This document shows positions 8,441 to 16,954 of a stretch of 32,700 nt of DNA, in pieces. The position numbers and the translations under genes are program-made. The stretch is from Candidatus Hydrogenedens sp. Lineage in GTDB: Bacteria > Hydrogenedentota > Hydrogenedentia > Hydrogenedentales > Hydrogenedentaceae. Under the pieces are notes generated by a model that was not told where the DNA came from, did not search any database, and saw nothing but the letters and a program-made list of their open reading frames with translations. The DNA lies in assembly GCA_035361075.1 (NCBI GenBank), contig DAOSBX010000033.1, positions 1-32,700 on the forward strand. The letters run 5' to 3'. The first letter of the stretch is position 1. The number at the start of each line of letters is the position of its first letter.

Positions 8441-9724
8441 CTACAAAACTCGTATTAACTGTGTAGGTTCAACAATGCATTCTAACTTGTCTATTTCTAA
8501 TATTGCAGACTGCACACTGGATTCTAATGAATCATGGGTCATAATAACGACATGAACTGGAAGTGCTTCATGATACTGTAAGGTTTCTTTTTGATGACAT
8601 GAGGAAATACTAACACGATGCTTTCCCAAAATAGTGCAGATTTGCCCTAACACTCCAGGATAATCTTTCGTAGTAAACCGCAAATAATAACGACTACGAA
8701 GTAGCCCCATATCCCGAATATTTAGATTATGGTAATAAATAAATGGTGGAGAAGTAGGAGAATTTTTTCTACGTGCAATATCTAACAAATCACTAATAAC
8801 CGCAGTTGCGGTCGGAAATCTCCCAGCACCTTTCCCGTAATATAAAGTTGGTCCTGCAGAATCGCTTTCAACATATATCGCATTAAATTCATTACGAACA
8901 GAAGCAAGAAGGTGATTTTGGGGAACAAAAGTTGGATGTACACGTGCTTCTATCTCACCATTTATTTTACGAACAATGGCAAGAAGTTTAATCACATAGC
9001 CCATCTCATTAGCGTACGAAACATCACTATATGTTATTTTGGTAATACCTTCAATATAAATTTCATCAAGATTAACAGGAGTGCCAAAACAGAGACTTGC
9101 TAATATCTGGCATTTATGAGCCGTATCAAATCCTTCAATATCCAAATCAGGTGGAGTTTCCGCATAACCGTTCGCTTGTGCTTCTTTTAACACGGCTTGG
9201 AAATCAAGTCCTTCATAGGTCATACGGCTTAAAATGTAATTACATGTTCCATTTACTATACCGTATACCGCTTCGATATGTGTGGTAGATAGAACCTCTT
9301 TTAACGTTTTAATAATAGGGATAACACCTCCAACGGAAGCTTCAAATTTTAATTCTTTTCCAGATTGCTCCGCTATTTCACATAGCTCAGTACCATATTT
9401 TGCAAGAAGCATTTTATTCGCTGTTACTACATGTTTCCCTGCTTTTAATGATTTGATAATAAATGTCTTTGCTGGTTCTAATCCTCCTATAAGTTCGCAA
9501 ACGACATCCACCTCAGGATTGTTTAGGAGAGAATCAATATCTGCAGAAACAGTAACATTGTTTAAATCAAAAGGTTTTAATAATTCTGGTTTAATTTCAA
9601 CAACGTGTTTTAATTCTAATTCAACGTCTGTTTGATTTTTTATATGTTCATAGTGATTTAGCAAGAGATGTATAACACCTCCACCTACCGTTCCAGCACC
9701 AATAACACCTACATTTAACTTCAT
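8441..9724 (-). CDS. hom: Homoserine dehydrogenase with ACT domain
   Basis: It reduces aspartate semialdehyde to homoserine with NAD(P)H, feeding threonine and methionine synthesis. It has 427 residues. The Rossmann motif GVIGAGTVGGG is at 6-16, TANKMLLA is the conserved catalytic-domain segment, and GGVIPIIKTL with NGTCNYILSRM marks the homoserine-binding domain. The last 80 or so residues form an ACT domain (YLRFTTKDYPGVLGQI), which normally gives threonine feedback inhibition. The frame is open 22 codons further up to a TTG-type start, but GAGGAG 6 bases before the ATG at 9724 and the MKLNVGVIGAG N-terminus decide this start. It sits 38 bases after the lipoyl-domain gene. Confidence 0.95.
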   Translation of the reverse strand: MKLNVGVIGAGTVGGGVIHLLLNHYEHIKNQTDVELELKHVVEIKPELLKPFDLNNVTVSADIDSLLNNPEVDVVCELIGGLEPAKTFIIKSLKAGKHVVTANKMLLAKYGTELCEIAEQSGKELKFEASVGGVIPIIKTLKEVLSTTHIEAVYGIVNGTCNYILSRMTYEGLDFQAVLKEAQANGYAETPPDLDIEGFDTAHKCQILASLCFGTPVNLDEIYIEGITKITYSDVSYANEMGYVIKLLAIVRKINGEIEARVHPTFVPQNHLLASVRNEFNAIYVESDSAGPTLYYGKGAGRFPTATAVISDLLDIARRKNSPTSPPFIYYHNLNIRDMGLLRSRYYLRFTTKDYPGVLGQICTILGKHRVSISSCHQKETLQYHEALPVHVVIMTHDSLESSVQSAILEIDKLECIVEPTQLIRVL

Positions 9725-9762
9725 GAGAATCTCCTCATCAACAGGATTCATTTCATATGTAT

Positions 9763-10017
9763 TTAATACAAATCGGTATCTATTATACACATAGGATTGG
9801 TCGGACTAAAATATTCTCCCTCCTGTACAAGTATCTCTTTAAGTCTGCCAGACACAGGAGCAGTAACTATATATACAGCCTTATCTGTACATATCTCTAC
9901 TAAATCTGTTTCTTTTTGAATAACGTCTTCTAACTTGTAAAACCACTGCGAAACTTGAACCTTATCATCTGGTTCATCTGATTTTGCTTCATCTGGAATA
10001 TAAACATAAAAATCCAT
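9763..10017 (-). CDS. Free-standing lipoyl (biotinyl/lipoyl-attachment) domain protein
   Basis: An 84-residue protein that is a single biotinyl/lipoyl domain. It has the half-repeats of the fold, and the hairpin TDKA carries the modifiable K46. VTAPVSGRLKEILVQEGE is the second conserved half. Glu/Cys-Thr-Asp-Lys-Ala with no flanking Met on either side of the Lys favours lipoylation over biotinylation (AMKM). No catalytic or subunit-binding domain is attached, unlike E2 subunits of 2-oxoacid dehydrogenases. It lies 6 bases after lipA, with AGGAGG overlapping the lipA end, so LipA may modify it. Possible roles are a carrier for a dehydrogenase assembled in trans or a dedicated sulfur/acyl carrier. 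It does not look like glycine-cleavage GcvH, which is about 125 residues. Confidence 0.85.
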   Translation of the reverse strand: MDFYVYIPDEAKSDEPDDKVQVSQWFYKLEDVIQKETDLVEICTDKAVYIVTAPVSGRLKEILVQEGEYFSPTNPMCIIDTDLY

Positions 10018-10023
10018 AGATAC

Positions 10024-10911
10024 TCAACCTCCTTTTGTATTGTCACACCAGAAATCAGCATGATAAGAACTACGAACTTCAGGACCCGCAATCACTGTTA
10101 AGGATAGGTGCTCCTTTGCCCAATGAGCGTAAAACTCAAATTCATTCGGTGAAACAAACCTTGATACTGGTACCTGCCTTTTAGTCGGTTGTAAATATTG
10201 TCCAATTGTAACTATTGAACAACCTACTTTTGAAAGGTCTGTTAATGTTTGTAGAACTTCCTCCTGAGTTTCTCCTAATCCAACCATGAATCCTGATTTT
10301 ATAATGATATGTGCATCAAAACTTTTAGCAGTTTCTAAAACATTTAATGAACGCTCATAAGAACATTTCGAGTCTCTTACCTTAGAACAAAGGCGGTTAA
10401 CTACTTCTACATTATGGGAAAAAACGTCAGGATTAGAGGATAGAACTGTTTGGATTGCGTGTTTATCCCCTTGAAAATCTGATGCTAAAATCTCTACTTT
10501 TTTCTTCGGAAACTTTCTTTTTATCTCCTTGATAACCTCCGCAATGTGCTTGGCTCCTCCGTCACTGAGGTCATCACGTGTAACCATGGTGAGAACAACA
10601 TAACGAAGGTTCATAAACTCTATACATTCAATAATTCTATCTTTTTCTAAAGGGTCTGGAGGCAAAGGACGGCCTTTCGAGACGGAACAAAATACACATG
10701 CTCTTGAACAAATCTCTCCCAATAACAAAAAGGTAGCAGTCCGCCGTGACCAGCACTCACCTCGATTCGGACATAGAGCACTCTTACAAACCGTTGATAT
10801 GTTATTTTTTGAAAGAAAATTGTAGACCTCATTAAGTTCCTTTGTATTAGGAATCCTAAATCGAATCCATTCTGGAAATTGTAATTTATCTGTCGTTTTG
10901 GTATTCATCAT
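10024..10911 (-). CDS. lipA: Lipoyl synthase (radical SAM)
   Basis: It inserts two sulfurs into octanoylated carrier domains to make lipoyl cofactor. It has 295 residues. The auxiliary 4Fe-4S cluster cysteines are C42, C47 and C53 (CKSALCPNRGEC), and the radical SAM cluster cysteines are C68, C72 and C75 (CSRACVFC). The C-terminal RSSYHAD supplies S282, the unusual serine ligand of the auxiliary cluster. All are intact. It is the first gene of the minus-strand operon, followed after 6 bases by a lipoyl-domain protein. The ribosome site before the ATG at 10911 is weak; a second in-frame ATG follows at once. No lipB or lplA is seen in the window. Confidence 0.95.
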   Translation of the reverse strand: MMNTKTTDKLQFPEWIRFRIPNTKELNEVYNFLSKNNISTVCKSALCPNRGECWSRRTATFLLLGEICSRACVFCSVSKGRPLPPDPLEKDRIIECIEFMNLRYVVLTMVTRDDLSDGGAKHIAEVIKEIKRKFPKKKVEILASDFQGDKHAIQTVLSSNPDVFSHNVEVVNRLCSKVRDSKCSYERSLNVLETAKSFDAHIIIKSGFMVGLGETQEEVLQTLTDLSKVGCSIVTIGQYLQPTKRQVPVSRFVSPNEFEFYAHWAKEHLSLTVIAGPEVRSSYHADFWCDNTKGG

Positions 10912-10940
10912 GATTATCCATCTATAAAAAATAACATATA

Positions 10941-10949
10941 ATTATATCA
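10941..10949 (-). promoter_or_regulatory. Extended -10 promoter element for lipA operon
   Basis: Read on the minus strand it is TG-A-TATAAT. Transcription would begin near 10934, about 24 bases ahead of lipA. It forms a divergent pair with the bactofilin promoter some 40 bases away. Confidence 0.5.
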
Positions 10950-10982
10950 TGGATTTCAAAAGATGATAAAATACTTTCAATT

Positions 10983-11001
10983 TGTTATAATTTGTTATAA
11001 T
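10983..11001 (+). promoter_or_regulatory. Tandem extended -10 promoter elements for bactofilin gene
   Basis: A ten-base unit, TTTGTTATAA, is repeated head-to-tail from 10981, giving two TGTTATAAT elements with TATAAT at 10986-10991 and 10996-11001. Transcripts would start near 10998 and 11008. The leader would be about 35-45 bases. The duplication could give two start points or a stronger promoter. Confidence 0.5.
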
Positions 11002-11044
11002 CTTTTTCAACTAAATTTAAACTCGTCTAAAAGGACTGGTCATC

Positions 11045-11758
11045 ATGAGTAAAGACGAGGACAAAAAAGAATCAAAAACGTTATTTGGTAAATTAAGGTT
11101 TCGCCAATGGAATGAGGTTCTTCAGGCAAATCGAACACCTCAAGACGAAACGAAACCGCAACAACAACCAAAAGTGGAAACGGAAAAATCAACATCCGCT
11201 CCGCAAACTACCACTCCAAAAACAGGCGACAGTGAAAATATAAATATCCCAAAACCAACAAAAACAGGATTAAAAGTTATGATAATCCCTGAAAATGTAT
11301 ATATTGAAGGCTCTGTAAGAGGTGAATGTGATGCAGAAATTTACGGTAAAATCAACGGGAATATCTTAGTTAAAGGAAATCTTATTTTAGGTAAAACAGC
11401 AGAAGTCAAAGGTAGTATAAAAGCATTATCCTCTTCGATAGACGGTATCGTGGAAGGTAAAATCGAATCTACAAATGATGTTGAAATTGGTCCTAATAGT
11501 AAAATTCAAGCAGAACTCATTTCGGGTCAAAGGATAGTTATCTCTGGACAAGTAAATGGGAGTGTTCAAGCGGAAATCGGAGTGAAATTATTGCAGTCTG
11601 CAAAACTTAATGGGGATATCATAGCCTTAAAATGGATTAGTGTTCAGGAGGGAGCCATTTTCAACGGAAATTGTATAATGAAAAAACAACAGCAACAACA
11701 CATTCCTCAACAATCTCCAACAGTTGGGTTAAACCAAAATCAACAAATTAAGAAATAA
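11045..11758 (+). CDS. Bactofilin-family cytoskeletal protein
   Basis: A 237-residue member of the polymer-forming cytoskeletal family (bactofilin, DUF583). Residues about 75-200 show repeated short Val/Ile-Gly-x-hydrophobic turns (GSVRGECDAEIYGKINGNI and following), the right-handed beta-helix signature. The flanks are disordered: an N-terminal Lys/Pro/Gln/Thr-rich segment and a C-terminal Gln-rich tail, both usual. Bactofilins polymerise without nucleotide and scaffold cell-wall or envelope enzymes at the membrane. AAGGA lies 9 bases before the ATG. It is probably a single-gene unit, since its own promoter and a possible hairpin flank it, although the YugP-type peptidase gene follows in the same direction. 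Confidence 0.92.
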   Translation: MSKDEDKKESKTLFGKLRFRQWNEVLQANRTPQDETKPQQQPKVETEKSTSAPQTTTPKTGDSENINIPKPTKTGLKVMIIPENVYIEGSVRGECDAEIYGKINGNILVKGNLILGKTAEVKGSIKALSSSIDGIVEGKIESTNDVEIGPNSKIQAELISGQRIVISGQVNGSVQAEIGVKLLQSAKLNGDIIALKWISVQEGAIFNGNCIMKKQQQQHIPQQSPTVGLNQNQQIKK

Positions 11759-11774
11759 AAGTTATCAACTTTTT
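11757..11774 (+). terminator. Weak hairpin after bactofilin gene
   Basis: AAAAGTT and AACTTTT form a 7-bp stem with a 3-base loop right at the stop codon, running into TTTTT. The stem is AT-rich, so it may be a weak intrinsic terminator or chance. Confidence 0.3.
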
Positions 11775-11791
11775 ACATCCCAGTATCGTAT

Positions 11792-11797
11792 TATAAT
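11792..11797 (+). promoter_or_regulatory. Possible -10 box for the zinc peptidase gene
   Basis: A perfect TATAAT lies about 40 bases before the gene, without the upstream TG. I see no convincing -35 box. Confidence 0.25.
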
Positions 11798-11837
11798 AAG
11801 TAAATATCGTATTAACTATAATTAAAAGGAGGAGTTT

Positions 11838-12539
11838 ATGCCAATATACTTTTTCCATCCAGCTGATTTACTATTAATTCCCGCAATAATATTAGCACTA
11901 TGGGCTCAGATGAAGGTTCAACATGCATACAAAAAATATATGTCCATTCCAAATCGTCAGAGAATAACTGGTGCCCAGGTTGCCCAATGGATTCTTGATA
12001 AAGAAGGTATTTCAGATGTTGGCATTGAACCTATTTCAGGTGAATTAACAGACCACTATGACCCGAGTAGCAAAACGGTTCGACTTTCTGAACCCGTATA
12101 TTACGGGAATAGTATTGCCTCTATAGGAATATCTGCCCATGAATTAGGTCATGTTATTCAGCATGCAAGAAGTTACGCACCAATGCAGGTCAGACAATTC
12201 ATATACCCTATAAGTTCTATAGGTTCCTATTTAGCCTTTCCAATTATATTTATAGGTTTTCTTTTAACCCATGCTGGTATCCATGCACAATGGTTAATTA
12301 ATGTCGGAATTTATCTATTCTCAGCGGCGGTCTTTTTTACTGTTATTACGTTACCAGTTGAATTTAACGCAAGCAGACGTGCTATAAAAATATTAGCTAA
12401 TGGAAATGTATTGACACAAGATGAATTGGCAGGGGTTAGAGAGGTCCTAAATGCAGCCGCTTTAACTTATGTAGCTGCAGCAGCAAGTGCTATACTTCAA
12501 TTAATACGAATTTTAATTATTTTCCGAGGCCGTGAATGA
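11838..12539 (+). CDS. YugP-type membrane zinc metallopeptidase
   Basis: 233 residues, the usual size for the neutral zinc metallopeptidase family Zn_peptidase_2 (B. subtilis YugP). An N-terminal transmembrane helix is at about 7-24. HELGH supplies H101, E102 and H105, and two hydrophobic segments follow (about 125-150 and 155-172). PVEFNASRRA supplies the likely third ligand, E175. A final Ala-rich segment ends the protein. The substrate is unknown; related membrane peptidases cut membrane proteins. AAAGGAGG lies before the ATG. Its last four bases (ATGA) overlap the next gene, so the two are translationally coupled. Confidence 0.9.
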   Translation: MPIYFFHPADLLLIPAIILALWAQMKVQHAYKKYMSIPNRQRITGAQVAQWILDKEGISDVGIEPISGELTDHYDPSSKTVRLSEPVYYGNSIASIGISAHELGHVIQHARSYAPMQVRQFIYPISSIGSYLAFPIIFIGFLLTHAGIHAQWLINVGIYLFSAAVFFTVITLPVEFNASRRAIKILANGNVLTQDELAGVREVLNAAALTYVAAAASAILQLIRILIIFRGRE

Positions 12540-13702
12540 TATTTATCAAAACGGGATTTTATTCTACGATAAAAAAATTTTTTACTTTAATTTTTCTTTT
12601 GTATGCATGCCTAACATTTCTTGCCAGTGGTGAAGATAATTCAGAACCAATAAAACTCCGCTCTGAAGGTTATGCGGTTGGACCTTCCTACTTAGTTCGA
12701 CAAATGGCTGTTGAGCAAGCACAAAAAAATGCAATTGAAAGATATATCCTCTCATTTCTGCCCGAAGCCTATTTAAATTACCTCAAACCTATTTTGAATA
12801 AATCATCAGTGTATATAAAAAATGCTAAGATTTTGAATGAAAACACAATAAATGACAAAGCAACCATAGAATTAGAGGTTGAGTTGGATGAAGAGTCTAT
12901 TGATAAAGATGTCGCAACGTGTTTAATTCCCTATACCCCAGACTTACCCGTTATTTCGTTGTTAATCTTAAATTCAAATACAACGGATTCAGATAATATT
13001 ATTTATGAAGAATCACAAGTCTCTTTCAATGCAATTGAACAAAAATTAAAGAACTTAAAATTTTCAGTTGAAAAGATAAATTTAAATAAGGAAGGAATTA
13101 GTTCCAAAGAGATAAATATACTTATAAATCAAGGATTAGATGGAAAGAAACAAATAGCCCTATCTCAGGAAGCAGATGTGGTTATTTTAGGAGTAAACAA
13201 ATACGAAATAATGCAAAATATGCCTGATAGTCAAGTTGCAAAATGTAGATGTATTTTAACTATAGAAATCCTTCATAGTGAAGATGGGAAACTTATCAAT
13301 GCTTTTAATATAAGTTCGTCCGTTCAGAGTAAGGATTATAAAGAAGGAATGATACAAACTGCAGAAGACTGTGCATTAAAATCTATCCCAAAAATTGTTA
13401 CGTACTCATTTTTAGCAGGCTTGAGTAAGGACGACGATAAAAAGAATATATATATCTATTTTGAGAATTTCAAGGATAATATGATTGCAAAGAATGTAAT
13501 GGATTTATTGGAAACAATAACGTATGGATGCCAAACAGAGGTTTTATTCGAATCAAAAAAGAGAATTAAGTACAAACTTTATTATGATGGTCCCATCGTT
13601 CATATTGTTGACTCTGTAACCAATAATCCCGAACTTAAAAACAAAATAATCATACAAAAAGTTTTAGATAGAAAAATATATATTAGACCAGCCGAAAATT
13701 AG
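12536..13702 (+). CDS. Exported protein with FlgT/CsgG-like layout
   Basis: 388 residues. A hydrophobic signal peptide spans about 13-31. The domain at about 42-125 (LRSEGYAVG..., then Ala-rich helix, then alternating ELEVELDEES strands) resembles the LPP20/FlgT N-terminal fold. Residues about 140-290 have the strand/helix order of a CsgG/TolB-N-like domain (ALSQEADVVILGVN, LTIEILHSEDGKLINAF). The last 100 residues are unassigned. No lipobox is seen, so it is probably periplasmic. In FlgT this arrangement anchors the flagellar outer ring, but no flagellar gene is nearby, so an envelope role is only an inference. It overlaps the peptidase gene by 4 bases. Confidence 0.7.
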   Translation: MIFIKTGFYSTIKKFFTLIFLLYACLTFLASGEDNSEPIKLRSEGYAVGPSYLVRQMAVEQAQKNAIERYILSFLPEAYLNYLKPILNKSSVYIKNAKILNENTINDKATIELEVELDEESIDKDVATCLIPYTPDLPVISLLILNSNTTDSDNIIYEESQVSFNAIEQKLKNLKFSVEKINLNKEGISSKEINILINQGLDGKKQIALSQEADVVILGVNKYEIMQNMPDSQVAKCRCILTIEILHSEDGKLINAFNISSSVQSKDYKEGMIQTAEDCALKSIPKIVTYSFLAGLSKDDDKKNIYIYFENFKDNMIAKNVMDLLETITYGCQTEVLFESKKRIKYKLYYDGPIVHIVDSVTNNPELKNKIIIQKVLDRKIYIRPAEN

Positions 13703-13716
13703 TAAGGCATAATAGG

Positions 13717-14310
13717 TCATTTTTTATCAAGTTCTCTCTCAATTACTTCAATTACAGAAGAATCGTCAGGTTTTACTTTAGGCTCAAAACGAGCAACTGT
13801 TTTGCCATCTTTACCGATAAGAAACTTAGTAAAGTTCCACTTGATACTCTCACTAAAAGGGGCATTATCTTCAGAGGTGAGGAACTTATATAAGGGACAA
13901 ATGTCAGCCCCATCAACAGAGACTTTCTCAAATACAGGAAACGTTATTTTATAGTTAATTTCGCAAAATGTTTTAATTTCTTCACTGCTTCCTGGCTCCT
14001 GATTCATAAAATTGTTTGCAGGAAAGGCAAGAATAACAAATCCCTTATCTTTATACTTCTGATATATACTTTCAAGTTGTTTATATTGTGGAGTAAAACC
14101 ACATTTTGATGCTGTATTAACAATCATAACCACCTTACCTTTATATTGGGCTAAATCTATCTCTTCCCCACTAATGGACTTAACCTTAAATTTTAGTGGA
14201 GTATCCTTACTTCTTTGTTCTGCGGAAATGTTTTTTTGAGGTATTAAACCCAAAACAAACGAAACAAATAAACTAATAATGAAACGGTATAGTAAATAAA
14301 TATTTCTCAT
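13717..14310 (-). CDS. Exported glutathione-peroxidase-family thiol peroxidase
   Basis: 197 residues. Residues 1-30 form a Sec signal peptide, placing the enzyme outside the cytoplasm. The GPx fold starts with NTASKCGFTPQY carrying the peroxidatic Cys, C70 (Cys, not selenocysteine). Next comes the FPxNxFxxQEPG motif, here FPANNF, and the catalytic WNFTKFLI. C116 (TFCEINYKITFP) sits at the resolving-Cys position of thioredoxin-dependent GPx. It therefore probably reduces peroxides with thioredoxin rather than glutathione. AAAGGA lies before the ATG. It is convergent with the preceding gene (14-base gap) and divergent from the second GH38 gene. Confidence 0.9.
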   Translation of the reverse strand: MRNIYLLYRFIISLFVSFVLGLIPQKNISAEQRSKDTPLKFKVKSISGEEIDLAQYKGKVVMIVNTASKCGFTPQYKQLESIYQKYKDKGFVILAFPANNFMNQEPGSSEEIKTFCEINYKITFPVFEKVSVDGADICPLYKFLTSEDNAPFSESIKWNFTKFLIGKDGKTVARFEPKVKPDDSSVIEVIERELDKK

Positions 14311-14429
14311 ATCTTTTTCCTTTCTTGGTTTGTGTTATTTGAAATCCGCTATGTTTAACAAATTTACTTAAAATAATATTTCGATAGATAGATAAACAAG
14401 TATTATAAGTAAAGCACTTTAATAATGTA

Positions 14430-14438
14430 TGATATAAA
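14430..14438 (+). promoter_or_regulatory. Extended -10-like element for second GH38 gene
   Basis: TG-A-TATAAA has one mismatch to TATAAT. It would start transcription near 14445, about 23 bases before the ATG. Confidence 0.4.
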
Positions 14439-14467
14439 ATATAAGGATAAAAAATGAGGGTGTAAAT

Positions 14468-16954
14468 ATGAAACAAGATTCCAAGAAAAAAGTAATACAT
14501 TTTATAGGACATGCTCATATAGACCCTGTGTGGTTATGGAGGTGGACGGAAGGGTTTACCGAAGTTAGAAGCACATTTTCAAGTGTATTAAATCTGATGG
14601 AAGAGTTCCCACAGTTAACCTTTACTGCTGGAAGTTCTTTCTTTTATGAGTGCATCATGAATACAGCACCAGGACTATTTGAAAAAATAAAAAAGAGAGT
14701 AGATGAAAAACGTTGGGAAATTGCCGGTAGTTTTTATGTTGAACCTGATTGTAATTTGCCATGTGGTGAATCCTTTGTCCGACATGGTTTGTATTCCCAG
14801 AAATTTTTTCAAAAAGTGTTTAAGAAAAAAGCAGTAGTAGCATTTGCCCCTGACAGTTTTGGCCATGCTGGAACACTACCCCAAATATTCTCAAAACTGG
14901 GAATTAAATATTATGTTTATATGCGTCCTTCCCCAGACACGGAAAAAGAATACCCCGAGGGAACTACGTTCCGTTGGTACTCTAATGACGGTTCTTCTGT
15001 GATTGCATCTGTAATACCAGAAAGCTATGGTGGAGAAACGGATGAAGTAATGAGAAAAGTTAATAACATCACTAAATATAAATATTGGAATAAAAACCAA
15101 ACCGATTTTCTGTGCTTTTTGGGTGTATGCAATCATGGTGGCGGTCCAACACGAAATACAATAGAAACCATTATAAAACGACAAAAAGAACTTAATAGAT
15201 ATGCATTCTACTTCTCAACCCTTGAAAATTATTTTGAAAAACTATTAAAACATACAAAGAAAATCCCATCTATACATGGGGAACTACAGCATCATGCCAG
15301 AGGTTGTTATAGCGTCCTCACAGAGATTAAAAAGTTAAATCGTCAAACAGAGCATAAAATTCTCTTAGCAGAACGATTCGCTACCGCTGGCTGGCTATTA
15401 AAGGAAGTCGATTATCCAGAACATATATTTGAGGCTATTTGGAAAGACCTTTTGTTTAACCAATTTCATGATATTTTGGCAGGAACAAGTATTTATGAAG
15501 CCTACCAAGATGTGAGAGACCAGTTAGGGGCTGGAAGACATCGAGCGGATGTTATTATCAATCAAACTATGCAGAAGATAGCCCAACGTATAAATACAAA
15601 AGGAGAGGGAAATCCAATCATTGTTATTAATCCTCTTGCCTGGCCTGTAAAGCAACCTGTTTACGTTCCAGAGATTATAAAAAGAGGGCTTAATGTTGAT
15701 AATGTAGAGTTAGTAGATGATGAACAAAATTGTTGTCCTATTCAGACCATTCAATCAAGTTTTCCAGGTTCAAAAAAGTACGTGTTTATAGCGGATGTCC
15801 CATCAATGGGTTATAGGGTTTATTTTGCAAGGTCTGAGTGTGAAACTCATAGAGAGATACACAAATTGGGCTTAAAACCTTATTTACCACCACATCCCCC
15901 TGAGGTAAAGAAGGACACATTAGAAAATGACCATTGGTATATTGAATTCGATACAATTCGAGGTGGTATTTCTAAATTATATGATAAACAACATAAGGTC
16001 GACGTTCTTAATCACTCTGCCAAAGTAGTTCCAATAGTTGATTCTTCCGACACATGGAGTCATGATGTGTCTGAATACTCTGTAGAAGCAGGAAAGTTTA
16101 AGCTTACAGATATGTTCATAAAAGAGAGAGGAGAGGTGCTTGCAAGTATAGTTCAAGAATTTGAATACAACAACTCTAAAGTTGTTCAAGAAATAATCTT
16201 ATACAAGGACATAGCAGATATTGATGTTTCATTGGATATTCTCTGGTTGGAAAAGTATGCCGTCTTAAAGTGGTTTGCAAATACAAGAATTAGACATGGC
16301 ACCGCCACATACGAAGTCCCCTATGGAATTCAAGTCCGCCCTTGCAATGGGGAAGAAGAGCCAGCTCAACAATGGGTTGATTTGTCAGGCACTATCGATG
16401 ACAAACCTTATGGTTTTGCCGTGTTAACAACGGATAATTATGCCTATGATATAAAGGATAATATCATTAGAGTAACATTGCTACGTAGCCCTGCTTATGC
16501 TCATCATGAACCTAATAGATATACTGCTGAAGCCAATTATCCAATTATAGACCAAGGCTGGCATCATCAAAAATTAAGACTTTTCCCTCATGCTGATGAT
16601 TGGAGAAAAACAAGGATTGTAAAATCAGCATGGGAGTTAAACGTGCCTTTAATTGCTCACCTTGAACCGACACATAAGGGAAATAGAGAACAGAGTGCAA
16701 CGCTATTGGGCACAGAAGCGGAAAACATTCTAATTTCCGTTGTAAAAAAGGGTGAAAACAATAAAGACCTCATTATCCGAGCCTATGAAACGCATGGTTA
16801 TGAAACCACAACAAATTTACATCTCTTCTTTGCTCAGTTAGTGTTTCCACTTATATTCAAACCCTATGAAATAAAGACAGTTCGTATAAATATGATGAAT
16901 GGAAAAATCACCGAAACGAATCTTTTAGAGGAGATTGAAGGTGAATCTAATTGA
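14468..16954 (+). CDS. GH38 alpha-mannosidase
   Basis: 828 residues with a GH38 catalytic core and C-terminal beta domains. HAHIDPVWLW gives zinc ligands H17 and D19. PDSFGHAG gives the nucleophile/zinc ligand D129, and FHDILAGTS gives H334/D335. Unlike the first GH38 in this window, the nucleophile is intact. The HAHIDPxW form matches the cytosolic/bacterial branch (MAN2C1- and SpGH38-like) rather than MngB. The segment CNHGGGPT has N222 where MAN2C1-like enzymes carry Asp (GDGGGGPT), a difference worth checking. There is no signal peptide, so it is probably cytosolic and trims imported mannosides. GAGGG precedes the ATG. Its last 14 bases overlap the next gene. Confidence 0.92.
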   Translation: MKQDSKKKVIHFIGHAHIDPVWLWRWTEGFTEVRSTFSSVLNLMEEFPQLTFTAGSSFFYECIMNTAPGLFEKIKKRVDEKRWEIAGSFYVEPDCNLPCGESFVRHGLYSQKFFQKVFKKKAVVAFAPDSFGHAGTLPQIFSKLGIKYYVYMRPSPDTEKEYPEGTTFRWYSNDGSSVIASVIPESYGGETDEVMRKVNNITKYKYWNKNQTDFLCFLGVCNHGGGPTRNTIETIIKRQKELNRYAFYFSTLENYFEKLLKHTKKIPSIHGELQHHARGCYSVLTEIKKLNRQTEHKILLAERFATAGWLLKEVDYPEHIFEAIWKDLLFNQFHDILAGTSIYEAYQDVRDQLGAGRHRADVIINQTMQKIAQRINTKGEGNPIIVINPLAWPVKQPVYVPEIIKRGLNVDNVELVDDEQNCCPIQTIQSSFPGSKKYVFIADVPSMGYRVYFARSECETHREIHKLGLKPYLPPHPPEVKKDTLENDHWYIEFDTIRGGISKLYDKQHKVDVLNHSAKVVPIVDSSDTWSHDVSEYSVEAGKFKLTDMFIKERGEVLASIVQEFEYNNSKVVQEIILYKDIADIDVSLDILWLEKYAVLKWFANTRIRHGTATYEVPYGIQVRPCNGEEEPAQQWVDLSGTIDDKPYGFAVLTTDNYAYDIKDNIIRVTLLRSPAYAHHEPNRYTAEANYPIIDQGWHHQKLRLFPHADDWRKTRIVKSAWELNVPLIAHLEPTHKGNREQSATLLGTEAENILISVVKKGENNKDLIIRAYETHGYETTTNLHLFFAQLVFPLIFKPYEIKTVRINMMNGKITETNLLEEIEGESN

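Noticed and set aside
9282..9635. 117-codon plus-strand open frame inside hom
   Set aside because: It is antisense to the conserved NAD-binding and substrate domains of homoserine dehydrogenase; a shadow frame.
9725..9790. 22-codon N-terminal extension of homoserine dehydrogenase
   Set aside because: It overlaps the end of the lipoyl-domain gene, and the strong GAGGAG site belongs to the ATG at 9724.
14273..14518. 81-codon minus-strand frame between gpx and GH38
   Set aside because: It overlaps the start of both flanking genes and spans their promoter region; hydrophobic residues come from AT-rich DNA.
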